From Mesomycoplasma ovipneumoniae (GTDB lineage: Bacteria; Bacillota_I; Bacilli_A; Mycoplasmatales; Metamycoplasmataceae), in NCBI RefSeq assembly GCF_030012565.1, contig NZ_CP124621.1:496001-560000 (forward strand): a stretch of 64,000 bases of DNA. Direction: 5' to 3'. Positions within the stretch are counted from its first letter, which is position 1. Every line of letters starts with the position of its first letter. A program made the translations under genes and the position numbers. Below the pieces are notes generated by a model. It was not told the origin of the DNA. It saw only the letters and a program-made list of their open reading frames with translations, and searched no databases. Below are positions 1-10,598 of this stretch, piece after piece.

Positions 1-16
1 CAGAAACTTTATGTAG

Positions 17-1569
<1,553 letters not shown>

Positions 1570-1573
<4 letters not shown>

Positions 1574-2433
1574 TAACCAAATTTTCAGCGAAAGTTATGT
1601 TTATCGTTTAAAAATTGAATTAATGGCACTATGTTGATCAAAAAAAATGAATAAATTGGAAATGAAATTGTTGATTTTAAAATTATTGGTGTTAAATAAA
1701 AGAAAAAATAATTTTCAATAAGCCTATCTCTTCCACTTCGATTCAAGAAACGATTATAATATTGCACAAATGCAAACGGATGTCATAATCAACGAAAAAC
1801 GAGAAAGCAAATACTAAGGACAAAAAGCGTTATTATTGCATTTTTAAATTTTTGAGTCGGTTTTTTTCAATATAAAATTACTAAAAATGTTGTAAATGCT
1901 AATAAAATAACGCCAAAAATCCCTATTAATAAAAGTACTAATTTTTTATTAAAAAGCCTTTTTCAATCTTTTGCGACTCTTTGAATTTCAGACTCGCTCA
2001 TAAAAAAATAAAAAATAAACACTGAAAAAGTTATTAAATAAGTTAAAATTAATAAGAAAATTAATACCTTTTTATTTTTGTTTGCAAAATTAAAAGCCAG
2101 TGAGGAAAAAATTGCAACTAAAATCGGAATAATTCCATATTCTGGGGTTCAGAAAAAAACGCGACTTGTGAGCAAAAGTTTCCCAAAATCGAACGTAAAA
2201 GCAACAATTGCGCCTTTGAACCAACTTAAAATTATTCCTATCAAAACGTAAAATGGAAGTTCAAATGCTATGTTAAATCTACGTGGAAGACTAGTTTTAA
2301 ATATAAAAGCAATAACTAAAAACATCGCCATTAAATATCCTGAAATTACGAGTTCAAAGCTTGTAAATCGAAATATTTTATGGTTGACTCTGAAAAATTC
2401 TTTAATATTTGCTCTAAATGTTGTTAAATTCAT
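1570..2433 (-). CDS. Multi-pass membrane protein, possibly ECF-transporter S-component-like
   Basis: Predicted 287-residue protein with about six hydrophobic segments; in-frame TGA codons read as Trp. The N-terminal half has a short amphipathic leader, a hydrophobic helix, then a stretch ending GAIVAFTFDFGKLL. This resembles the GA..G...D arrangement of substrate-binding (S) components of energy-coupling-factor vitamin transporters. The C-terminal half is a further hydrophobic region. The ECF resemblance is inference from pattern only; no ECF ATPase or T component lies nearby. It faces the DUF402 gene across an intergenic region with TATAAT-like boxes on both strands. Confidence 0.6.
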
Positions 2434-2475
2434 TGTTTTAATGGTAAATTATAATAAAAATTTAGTATAAAATAT

Positions 2476-2481
2476 TATAAT
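2476..2481 (+). promoter_or_regulatory. Probable -10 box for the DUF402 gene
   Basis: A perfect TATAAT 27 bases before the ATG of the DUF402 gene, in a purely A/T region, followed by an AAGGA ribosome-binding site 8 bases before the start. No clear -35 is visible, as is common in mycoplasmas. Confidence 0.45.
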
Positions 2482-2507
2482 TTAAAAATAAAAAAAGGAT
2501 TAAAAAA

Positions 2508-3074
2508 ATGGTAGAAAAAAACTCGTTTCAAGAACTTTATCCAGAAAGAATAATCAACATTCAAGCCTATAAATATAATGGTTTTTTGTATCGCCAATGA
2601 TCAAATGCAAGAGTAATTTCAAATTCACTTACTCATGTTGTTGTTAGTTTAAATGGCAGCATTGTGAAAAAATATGGCACAAAATCATGACGTTTTTCTG
2701 AACCGACTATTTTTGTTTTTCCAAAAAAAACAATGCATAATGCAATTATTACTTTTAAACCAGGCCAACATTTTAGTTATCATTACTATATAAATTTAGC
2801 TTCAGATTTTATTTTTGAAGAAAATACAATCAAATTTGTTGATTTTGATATCGATATTAAAATTTATAATAAGAAAAGTTTTGATATTGTTGACCGGGAA
2901 GAATTCCTTGAAAATAAGGAAATTTTGAACTATCCGGCAAAATTAGAAGGCATACTTTCAAACGAAATTAGCAAAATATTTCTCCTATTTTTGCAAAAAA
3001 AATCATTCTTTAGTAACGAGTATCTTCAAGTTTTTATTGATCTGTGTCAACGGCAAAAATGTTGAGTGCGTTAG
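2508..3074 (+). CDS. DUF402 family protein, probable nucleoside tri/diphosphate phosphatase
   Basis: A 188-residue protein. The middle region shows the DUF402 (Ntdp/FomD) pattern: a conserved Tyr-rich strand, then FVDFDIDIKIYNKKSFDIVDREEF, where the Asp/Glu residues form the divalent metal site. Characterised family members hydrolyse nucleoside tri- and diphosphates in the cytoplasm. One TGA near the C-terminus is read as Trp, and the true stop is TAG three codons later. The gene therefore overlaps the 3' end of the convergent rnc gene by 41 bases. Family assignment is firm; the substrate is inferred from the family. Confidence 0.82.
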
Positions 3075-3717
3075 TTGCGGCATTAAATTCTGCTTCTTTA
3101 ATAGATTTTCCGTAGCCAATACCGTATTTTTTTTCTTCCCAAATTAGGTCAACGCGAAAAGTTCCATCAGCAAGGCGAGTTGGTAAATAATTAATTTTGC
3201 TAAGCGAAGAAAAAGACTGAATTTTTTCCTGAAAAATTGACTTTGGGTCTTTGTACTCTTTTTCGCATGCAAAATTTACACCATTATACAAATATTTTGC
3301 CAAAAATTCATTAAGTTTTTCAAAACCTTGATCAAGTAAAATTGCTGCTGAAAATGCTTCAAAAACATCGGCTTTTAACTTGTTATTTTCACGAATTTCT
3401 GATGCACCTTTACCTAAAAATACAAGGTCAATTAGCCCTAAATCCTGGCAGACTTTAGCTAAATAATTTGTCGAAGTAAGTACCGCCCGAAGTTGAGTTG
3501 AATTACCTTCATTTTTATAAAAATTATCATAGATTGCCCGAGTTACAGCATAATGAATTGCCGAATCTCCAAGAAATTCTAACATTTCATAATGCGGTGT
3601 TGACGGATTTGTAAAGTTGTAACTTTTATGTGTTAATGATTGAATATAAATGTCTATTGAATTTGGTTTAATATCTAATTTTTGTAAAAATTCGTAAATT
3701 TTTTTATTAGACTGCAT
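3034..3717 (-). CDS. rnc: Ribonuclease III
   Basis: Cleaves double-stranded RNA in rRNA and mRNA processing. The 227-residue protein has an N-terminal RNase III domain with the signature YEMLEFLGDS (acidic residues E44, E47, D51) and the second acidic pair in KADVFEAF (D117, E120). A C-terminal double-stranded-RNA-binding domain covers roughly residues 155-222, ending with the typical KEAEFNAATNAL helix. Length and domain order match bacterial Rnc. It lies 34 bases downstream of the lipoprotein gene on the same strand and is probably co-transcribed with it. Confidence 0.96.
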   Translation of the reverse strand: MQSNKKIYEFLQKLDIKPNSIDIYIQSLTHKSYNFTNPSTPHYEMLEFLGDSAIHYAVTRAIYDNFYKNEGNSTQLRAVLTSTNYLAKVCQDLGLIDLVFLGKGASEIRENNKLKADVFEAFSAAILLDQGFEKLNEFLAKYLYNGVNFACEKEYKDPKSIFQEKIQSFSSLSKINYLPTRLADGTFRVDLIWEEKKYGIGYGKSIKEAEFNAATNALNIFAVDTDQ

Positions 3718-3751
3718 TGTTCTCCTTTTAAAATTACGGACAATTTAATAT

Positions 3752-4270
3752 TTATTTTTTGAAGTTTAATGTAAAATGTTGATCTTGAACTATGTGTGGC
3801 TGACTTGAATGAAAGTGGCCAAATTCGAGATGTAAAGTAAGTTTTTTATCTTCATCAAAAAATTTTGACATCATTGAAATAAAACTAACCTGTATTTTGG
3901 GGATATTTTCAGGCAAAGGCAAATCACTAACAGAGCTAAAATTAAGAATTTTATCTTTTACTAATTGTTTTATAACAAGATAATTAATTTCTTGATCTTT
4001 TAGACAATTTCTTGCACCATTATCACAAGCAAAAGGAAATTCATCAACATTTTTGCTTTTAATTTGTTTAAAAATTTGCTGATATTTTGCTTTAAAGTCT
4101 GAATAGGAATAATTTTCATCAACAAGCTCAAGAAGATAAGGGTTTTTTTTGGGATTAACCTCATCCTGAAAACCTGGCTTTGAATTAATAGGATTAAATT
4201 CGATTTTAGTATTGCCGCAAGAAACTAAAAAACCTAAAGCCACAAAAGTCATAAAAATGCTTTTTTTCAT
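3752..4270 (-). CDS. Small lipoprotein of unknown function
   Basis: A 172-residue protein starting with MKKSIFMTFVALGFLVSCGN: two lysines, a hydrophobic stretch and the lipobox LVSC, so it should be lipidated at Cys18 and anchored outside the membrane. The rest is hydrophilic and charged, with no motif I recognise; it contains no TGA Trp codon. It is divergent from the serine protease gene and precedes rnc on the same strand. Surface exposure is inferred from the lipobox. Confidence 0.8.
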   Translation of the reverse strand: MKKSIFMTFVALGFLVSCGNTKIEFNPINSKPGFQDEVNPKKNPYLLELVDENYSYSDFKAKYQQIFKQIKSKNVDEFPFACDNGARNCLKDQEINYLVIKQLVKDKILNFSSVSDLPLPENIPKIQVSFISMMSKFFDEDKKLTLHLEFGHFHSSQPHIVQDQHFTLNFKK

Positions 4271-4398
4271 TAAAATACTTTCTCTTAATAATATATTAAT
4301 AAAATAAAAATTAACTAAATTGTACCATATTTTGGACTTTGATATTTTATTTTGCTTGATATTCTATGTTTTATTTTTGCCTTTTTAGTATTTTTATA

Positions 4399-4404
4399 TA
4401 TAAT
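4399..4404 (+). promoter_or_regulatory. Probable -10 box for the serine protease gene
   Basis: TATAAT inside TATATAATTTATT, 33 bases upstream of the ATG. The ribosome-binding site AAAAGGGAG follows just before the start codon. The -35 region is not recognisable. Confidence 0.45.
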
Positions 4405-4437
4405 TTATTAAATTATCCATTGATGTAAAAGGGAGCC

Positions 4438-6120
4438 ATGACAAGGAAAAAAAAGATTTTATTTTCAATTTTTGCGTTATTTTTTCTAAGCGCAGCTTCA
4501 GTTACCGCTTTTTTGACCTACAATTATTTAAATCAACCGGCGGCCCCTGTAAAAAAAATTAGTGGCATTGATTTACTACTTGAATCAGACAAAGACAAAA
4601 AAGTTGACAGTGAAGACAAATTTAGCAAAGATTACCTAGCCCAAATTGACCAATTTAATGATTTTTTTAGTGATCAAAATCAAGATTTAAGCCAAGAATA
4701 TGGACAAAGAGAAAGTTTTTTTGAACAACTTTCTCTTTTAGATCTTGAAAAAATAACAAAAAATAACGTTATTTTTCCTGAAGGTTATGAGCGCTTTAAA
4801 TTTAATACTGAAAATAACTTTGTCACAAAAGAAAGTGATGAAAATTTTCTTGGCCCAAAAAATAATAATTTATTAGTTTATGACTTAAATTATCCTTTAG
4901 TTGATAATTTAATTGAAGAAAATAATAACTTTAAATCTAATATTTTGAATCAAAAATTTACAATTTTTGATTCAAAAGCGCGAAATCAAATATTTAAGCT
5001 TAATAGAATTGGTACATATGCCCAACCCTTAAATCATTCCAATGAATATGATTGAATTTACCAAAAAAACGTAAAATTTAAGACCGGAACTGCTGCAATA
5101 TTAGATTCTAATAATGAAAAAACATTATTAATTACAAATAATCACGTTTTAAGACCACTGGAAAGCTATAAAAACAACGATGAAAATTTCGAAATTAGAA
5201 CCCAAAAAATAAGATTCTGAAATACCTTAGGCGGAAATTTTCTTGAATGATATCAAAATGGAAAAATTTATAGCCTTGACAGAGATAATATAGCATTTCT
5301 TTTTTATGCAAAAAAAATTTATGAGGAAAAAATTAGCAACTTTAATCAACTTCAAATTTTAGAATTTGTCATCAATTTCTATAATGATTATTTTGAAATT
5401 CCTTCTGATTTTGATAATCAAAAATTTGATGTCGGAGTTTTTTATTTTAAATACAAAAAGTTTATTGATGATTTAAGAAAATTAGCTAAATTTTATAGAG
5501 ATAATAAAGATGATATTTTAGCAAAAATTCAACAAAATCAACCAATAACTGACGCTAATAATGCTAAAAATAATTCAATTGAGTCAAAATTTGAAAATTT
5601 TCTAGCAACTTATCAAAATTTTATTGATTTCTGAGAAAAAATGGTCAAAGAAAAACCTGTTCAAATTTCAGAAAAAGTTTGGAAAAAAGGTGATTCAACC
5701 TATGATTTTAATGTAGGACTTTTTTGACCAAAGTCAAAACCTATGAAAAATAATTTCAAAGGCGTTTATGCTTCTGATCCCCAACAAAATTTTTCACGCT
5801 TATCATTGTACTTTTATACAAACAACGGGCCTGGCGCATCAGGCTCAGGAGTTTTTAACGAAAAAGGTGAACTCCAATTTATTAATGGATTTGGCTTAAT
5901 TAACAATTTTTATGATAATAATTTACGAATAGAAAAAAATTATTACGACAAATTAAATACAAATATTTCATTATCAGGTGGAATTCCTCTTGTTACTGAA
6001 GATTTTAATTTAACAAAATTAATAAAAGAATTTTACCCTTCTAATCAAAAGAAGGGATTTACTCCAATTCAAAATGAGAAAATTGTTGTAATAAATAAAA
6101 AGCGTAAGTTTTTAAATTAA
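4438..6120 (+). CDS. Membrane-anchored trypsin-like serine protease, DUF31/MIP family
   Basis: A 560-residue protein with an N-terminal signal-anchor segment (residues 6-28) lacking a lipobox cysteine. A trypsin-fold domain follows. Candidate catalytic triad: His236 in ITNNHVL, Asp331 in KFDVGVFYF, and Ser470 in PGASGSGVF. This matches the mycoplasma DUF31 family, whose characterised members (MIP) cleave immunoglobulin heavy chains held by the partner MIB protein. It is shorter than usual MIP proteins. MIB-type genes occur about 50 kb away (54.9-60.1 kb), not adjacent as is common. Several TGA codons are read as Trp. The 3' end overlaps a duplicated hairpin-rich segment. The protease call is strong; the Ig substrate is inference. 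Confidence 0.85.
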
Positions 6121-6343
6121 ACTTACGCTTGGTTTCATACCGGCACACCGGTTGCTAGAATTATTATGAGATGGGAATTAAACCATTATTTTTAAAATAT
6201 TTTTACTTATCTTAAAAATCTCATAATATATATGAAATCGCTATTAATTATACCACAACTTTTTTTAAAAAAGAAAAAAATAAAAAAAAATGACTTGCAC
6301 AGGAAACAGTAAGTTAGTTTATTTTTACTTTGTTTCTTTTTTC
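6072..6343 (+). repeat. Tandem structured repeat, copy 1 (protease 3' end and UTR)
   Basis: The first of two near-identical head-to-tail copies of about 270 bp. It begins inside the last codons of the protease gene. It holds a perfect hairpin AAGCGTAAGTTT/AAACTTACGCTT (6100-6130). A nested set follows: outer stem GGTTTCATA (6131-6139) with TATGAAATC (6231-6239), a small hairpin ACCGG-CACA-CCGGT (6139-6152), and an inner stem ATTATGAGAT (6163-6172) with ATCTCATAAT (6218-6227). The arrangement is a three-way junction. The function is unknown; it may be an RNA element or an elaborate terminator in the protease 3' UTR. Confidence 0.7.
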
Positions 6344-6610
6344 AAAACGAAAAAATTGTTGTAAATAAAAAATAAAAAAGCGTAAGTTTTTAAATTAAAC
6401 TTACGCTTGGTTTCATACCGGCACACCGGTTGCTAGAATTATTATGAGATGGGAATTAAACCAATATTTTTAAAATATTTTTACTTATCTTAAAAATCTC
6501 ATAATATATATGAAATCAACATTAATTATACCATAACTTTTTAAAAAAGAAGAAAAAAATAAAAAAAATAAAAATGACTTGCACAGGAAACAGTAAATTA
6601 GCATTTTTTT
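6344..6610 (+). repeat. Tandem structured repeat, copy 2
   Basis: The second copy of the preceding unit. All stems are conserved: the AAGCGTAAGTTT hairpin at about 6378-6408, the ACCGG/CCGGT hairpin, ATTATGAGAT/ATCTCATAAT and the outer GGTTTCATA/TATGAAATC. It opens with a degraded copy of the last codons of the protease, so it arose by duplication of the gene's 3' end plus UTR. Near its end GAAACAGTAAA pairs with TTTACTGTTTTTC, a T-rich terminator-like hairpin (about 6588-6630). No gene is seen in 6121-6749. Confidence 0.7.
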
Positions 6611-6719
6611 ACTGTTTTTCTTTTTTTATTTTTAAGCTGAATTAAATAAAAAAAGAAAATTTGCAAAATTATATTTGTAAACTTTATGCGGAAAAAGTAA
6701 CGAAAATTCCTTAATATGA

Positions 6720-6725
6720 TATAAT
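6720..6725 (+). promoter_or_regulatory. Extended -10 box for the hsdMSR operon
   Basis: TATAAT preceded by TGA (TGN extended -10 form), 24 bases before the hsdM ATG, with an AGGTGG-like ribosome-binding site between. It is the only promoter-like site seen before the three tightly coupled hsd genes. Confidence 0.5.
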
Positions 6726-6749
6726 TTTTTTAATTTACAGGTGGTTTTT

Positions 6750-9431
6750 ATGAGCAAAATAACTAAACAGCAACTTGGTGCAAAAATTTGACATGGTGTC
6801 AATAGGTTGCGAAAAAATCTTGAGGCCTATGAATATAAGGACTATATTTTAGGTTTACTTTTATACAAATTTTTATGTCAAAAACAGACTGAATATTTAA
6901 TTAGTCAGGAATTTGATAAGGATGATCTCTATCTTTTGGATGATCAATTGGACCGTAGTGATATTGACCTTGGAAATACTGGAGTCTTAAGTTGGGGAGT
7001 GGTTGATAGAAAGATAGAGTCATTAAAAGACAAAAATGGATTTTTTATCCAGCATCGCAATTTATTTGATTCTTGAGTCAAAAATAAACAAAAATTTGAC
7101 ATTAAAGCTTTTCAAGGTGCATTCAAGGATTTTAGTGATGGAGTTAATGAAATAGTTAATAAATCTAAAAAGTCTTCTCATGCTTCATTATTTAAAGGTT
7201 TATTTTCTAAATTTGAAACTGATTTGGCAAAACTCGCACCAAATGCCAAAGAACAAACTGAAGTCATTTCTCAACTTATTGACACTATCAACGAAATTCC
7301 AACCACTAGGCAGCAATACGATGTTCTAGGTTTTATTTATGAGTATTTAATTGCTCAATTTGCCTCAACTGCTGGAAAAAAAGCTGGCGAATTTTATACA
7401 CCTCATGAGGTAAGTGACTTAATCTCACGAATAGTTGCATTTTATTTAAAAGACCGCAAAGATATTAGTATTTATGATCCAACGAGTGGTTCAGGTGGTT
7501 TGCTGTTAAACATCGGTCAAGAATTTAAAAAATATAGCGATAGTTCAATTACTTATTATGCTCAAGAGATTAAAAACGAAACTTATAATTTAACAAGAAT
7601 GAACTTAATTATGTCAAACATAAATTCCGATCAAATCTATGTTCGTAGAGGGGATACTTTGGAAGATGATTGACCTTTATTTGAAAATGAAGACACTAGC
7701 ACATATCGATTGCTAACTGTCGATGCTGTTGTCTCAAATCCGCCATATTCTCAAAGATGAGAACCAAAAAATGCCGGTCATACAGAAAAATTTGAAGAAT
7801 ACGGAGAGCCGCCTGAAAACAAAGCAGACTATGCTTTTTTGTTACACGACTTATATCACATAAAAAAAGACGGAATTGGCGCTGTTATTTTGCCTCACGG
7901 AGTTTTATTTCGAGGAGGTCGTGAAGGTCAAATTAGAAAAAAACTAGTTGAAAAAGGGCAAATCGACGCTATAATTGGACTTCCAGGTAATATGTTTTAT
8001 GGAACTGGAATTGAAACAGTTATTATCATTTTAAGAAAAGATCGTTTTAAGAATGATATTCTTTTTGTTGATGCTTCAAATTTATTTGTTAAAGATGGTA
8101 AAAATAACCGCTTCGCTAAATCACATATCAAAAAAATTGCTGATATTGTTAACTACCGCCTTGAAACTGAAATTTCAAAAATAATTAGCTTTGAAGAAAT
8201 AGAAAAAAATAATTTTAATTTAAATATTTCACGATATGTTGAACTAACTGGGAAAAAAGAAGAAGAACATGACCTATTTTCATTAGTTTTTGGCTCAATT
8301 AGCAAAAAAGAACTAAAACGTTTTGATAGTTTTTTCCTTAATTTCCCTCAAATCAAGGAAAAAATGTTTAAAGAAAACCAGGAAAACAGCGATTATTACG
8401 ATTTGCTTTCGCAAGACTATATAAATATTATTTATAATGACGGTGATTTTCAAGATTATCTAGAATCATTTGAAGCTAAAGTACGTGACTTTATTGATTT
8501 TTTCAAAAGTAAAGTATCAGATATTAATTCAATTAAGAACATTAACTTAATTAAGCTAGAAAAACATATAACTGAGTACATTTTTTCATCTTTAAAGTTT
8601 CCATTAATTGATACTTATGATGTTTACCAAATTATAATTGATAATTTTGAAAATGTCAAGGAAGATTTAGAACTTTTACGGGAAAATTTTCCTGATTCTG
8701 GCAGCCTAGATATCAAAGAATTTTTAAATGATCAAATTGAATCAGTTGATAGCATTAATCAGAAAGAGAAAGATTTTCGTAGAATTAAGTCATGAAAATC
8801 TAAACTTTTTAGCAATGATTTAATTGAGCAAAAATTTTTTCCAAGTGAATTTGCTCAATTAAATAAGGTTCAAGATCAAATTGATCAAATTGAGTCTGAA
8901 ATCAAAGAGTTATACCAGATAATTAGTGATGAAGATAAAACTGATGAAATTTATAATGATGAGAAAAACACTTGAATTCAAAGTGGCATTAAAAAATTAG
9001 CTAAAACATTTAAAGATTCAAAAGAATCAAGAGAAAAAGATTCTTTTGAATCTTTAATAATTCAAATTAATGAAAAATATTCAGATATCGAAAAAGTAAA
9101 AAAAGATTTAACTAATCTAAAAAATGATTTAACTAATAATTCCTACAATCAATATTTGAATTTGAATGAAAAAGATTTTTATGATTTGTTAATTTCAAAA
9201 TGATGAGAAAAGTTTATTCAAAACTTTAAGGAAAAAAGTGAAGAATTCGTTGATGAGCAAATCTCAGGAATATCCGAAATATTAAACAAATATAAGCACA
9301 CTTTTGTTGATATTCAAAAAAAAGTTTCTGATTTGGAAACAAAAATGTCTACTTTTTTGGATGAACTTGAGGGAAACCCCGCAGACATGGAAGCCATTAA
9401 AAAATTATCTAATATTTTGAAGGCAAATTAA
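6750..9431 (+). CDS. hsdM: Type I restriction-modification methyltransferase subunit HsdM, with long C-terminal extension
   Basis: N6-adenine methyltransferase subunit. Together with HsdS it methylates the target; together with HsdR it forms the restriction complex. The 893-residue frame has several TGA Trp codons. An N-terminal helical domain is followed by FYTPHEV, SAM-binding motif I DPTSGSGG (from residue 243) and catalytic NPPY (from residue 330), then VILPHGVLFRGG and GLPGNMFYGTGI. After about residue 400 comes a further roughly 490 residues, charged and partly coiled-coil, so the protein is much longer than the usual 500-550 residues. The stop overlaps the hsdS start by one base (TAATG), indicating translational coupling. 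Confidence 0.95.
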
Positions 9432-10592
9432 TGTCCAAAAATAGCAATATTTCTAAAATTAGAGTAGAAGGATTTAATCAGCCCTGAGTTAAAAAAAGAT
9501 TGGGTGATGTTTTAAAACACGAACAATCATGAAAATATATCGAGTCATCAACTAAATATTTTAATTATGGGACTCCGGTTTTAACTCCGGGAAAAACTTT
9601 TGTGCTTGGTTATGCAAAAGACACAAAAAATATTAAAAAAGCATCAGAAAATTCACCAATAATTTTATTTGATGATTTTACAACTCAATCTCGGTTTATC
9701 GATTTTGATTTCAAAGTTAGAAGTTCTGCGCTTAAATTGTTAATCAATAAAAATCCAAAAGATAATCTTTACTTTCATTATTTAATTTTACAAAAAATTA
9801 AATACAACGTAAGACATCATGGACGGCATTGACTTCCTCTTTTTGTTAATTTTACATTTTTTCAACCAGGCTGGTCTGAACAACAAAAAATTTCGTGACT
9901 TTTTGAGACACTTGAAAACTTAGTTAATAAACTTGAAGAAAAAATGAGCCTTCTGAAAAATCTTAAAAATGGTTTTACTAATAAAATGTTTGCTAATTTT
10001 AGTTCAGATTTTCCTTCAATTAGATTCAGAAGTTTCAAATCTGCATGAATTACTGATCAAGTTAAAAATTTATTTGAACTTTCCCGAGGCGAATCACTAA
10101 CCAAAAACCAAATAAAAACTAAACCCGTAGAGAGAGAGAGAGAGAGAGAGAGACCGCGGATACATCTACCCGGTTTATTCGTCGCAAACAGAAAATCATG
10201 GGATTTTAGGGTATTATAACCAGTTTTTGGCTGAAAATGTAATAACTTGGACTACCGCAGGTGTAAAGGCAGGAGTTGTTAATTTCCGAAAAGGAAAATT
10301 TTTTGCAACAGGTTCTTGTGGAATACTTACTTCAAAAAAATATCCTGAAAACGAATTTTTTGCCATTGTAATTGGATTTCAAACGAAAAAAAATGTCACA
10401 AATGGCATTATCCCTTCTCTAAAAATTATCGATATGGCTCAAATTGAGGTAAAATTCAGCCAAGACATTAGTGAACAACAAAAAATTTCGCAACTTTTTG
10501 AAACTTTTGACTCACTAATTCTTGCGTATGAGCAAAAAATTGCCTATTTTCAAAAAATTAAAAAAACTTTATTAAATGAAATGTTCATTTAG
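9431..10592 (+). CDS. hsdS: Type I specificity subunit HsdS, frameshifted by a phase-variable AG tract
   Basis: Determines the recognition sequence of the type I complex. The first frame carries target-recognition domain 1 and the conserved helix (EQQKIS.LFETLENL..KLEEK). It enters the second domain at LSRGESLTKNQIKTKP, then reaches (AG)12 at 10129-10152. The following coding (GYIYPVYSSQT, then EQQKISQLFETF and the C-terminal helix, ending at 10592) lies in another frame. As sequenced, translation stops at 10219 after 262 residues. Frame arithmetic shows that 10 or 13 AG units would restore a full-length subunit in which the tract encodes alternating Glu-Arg. It is coupled to hsdM by the TAATG overlap and lies 6 bases before hsdR. 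Confidence 0.9.
10129..10152 (+). repeat. (AG)12 dinucleotide tract inside hsdS
   Basis: Twelve uninterrupted AG units within the coding sequence of the second target-recognition domain. Dinucleotide tracts in type I specificity genes mutate by slipped-strand mispairing, giving phase variation. The present length puts downstream hsdS coding out of frame. Confidence 0.95.
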
Positions 10593-10598
10593 GTGCAT

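Noticed and set aside
6100..6410. Possible CRISPR array from two repeated segments with hairpins
   Set aside because: There are only two long units of about 270 bp, no short regular repeats with unique spacers and no cas genes.
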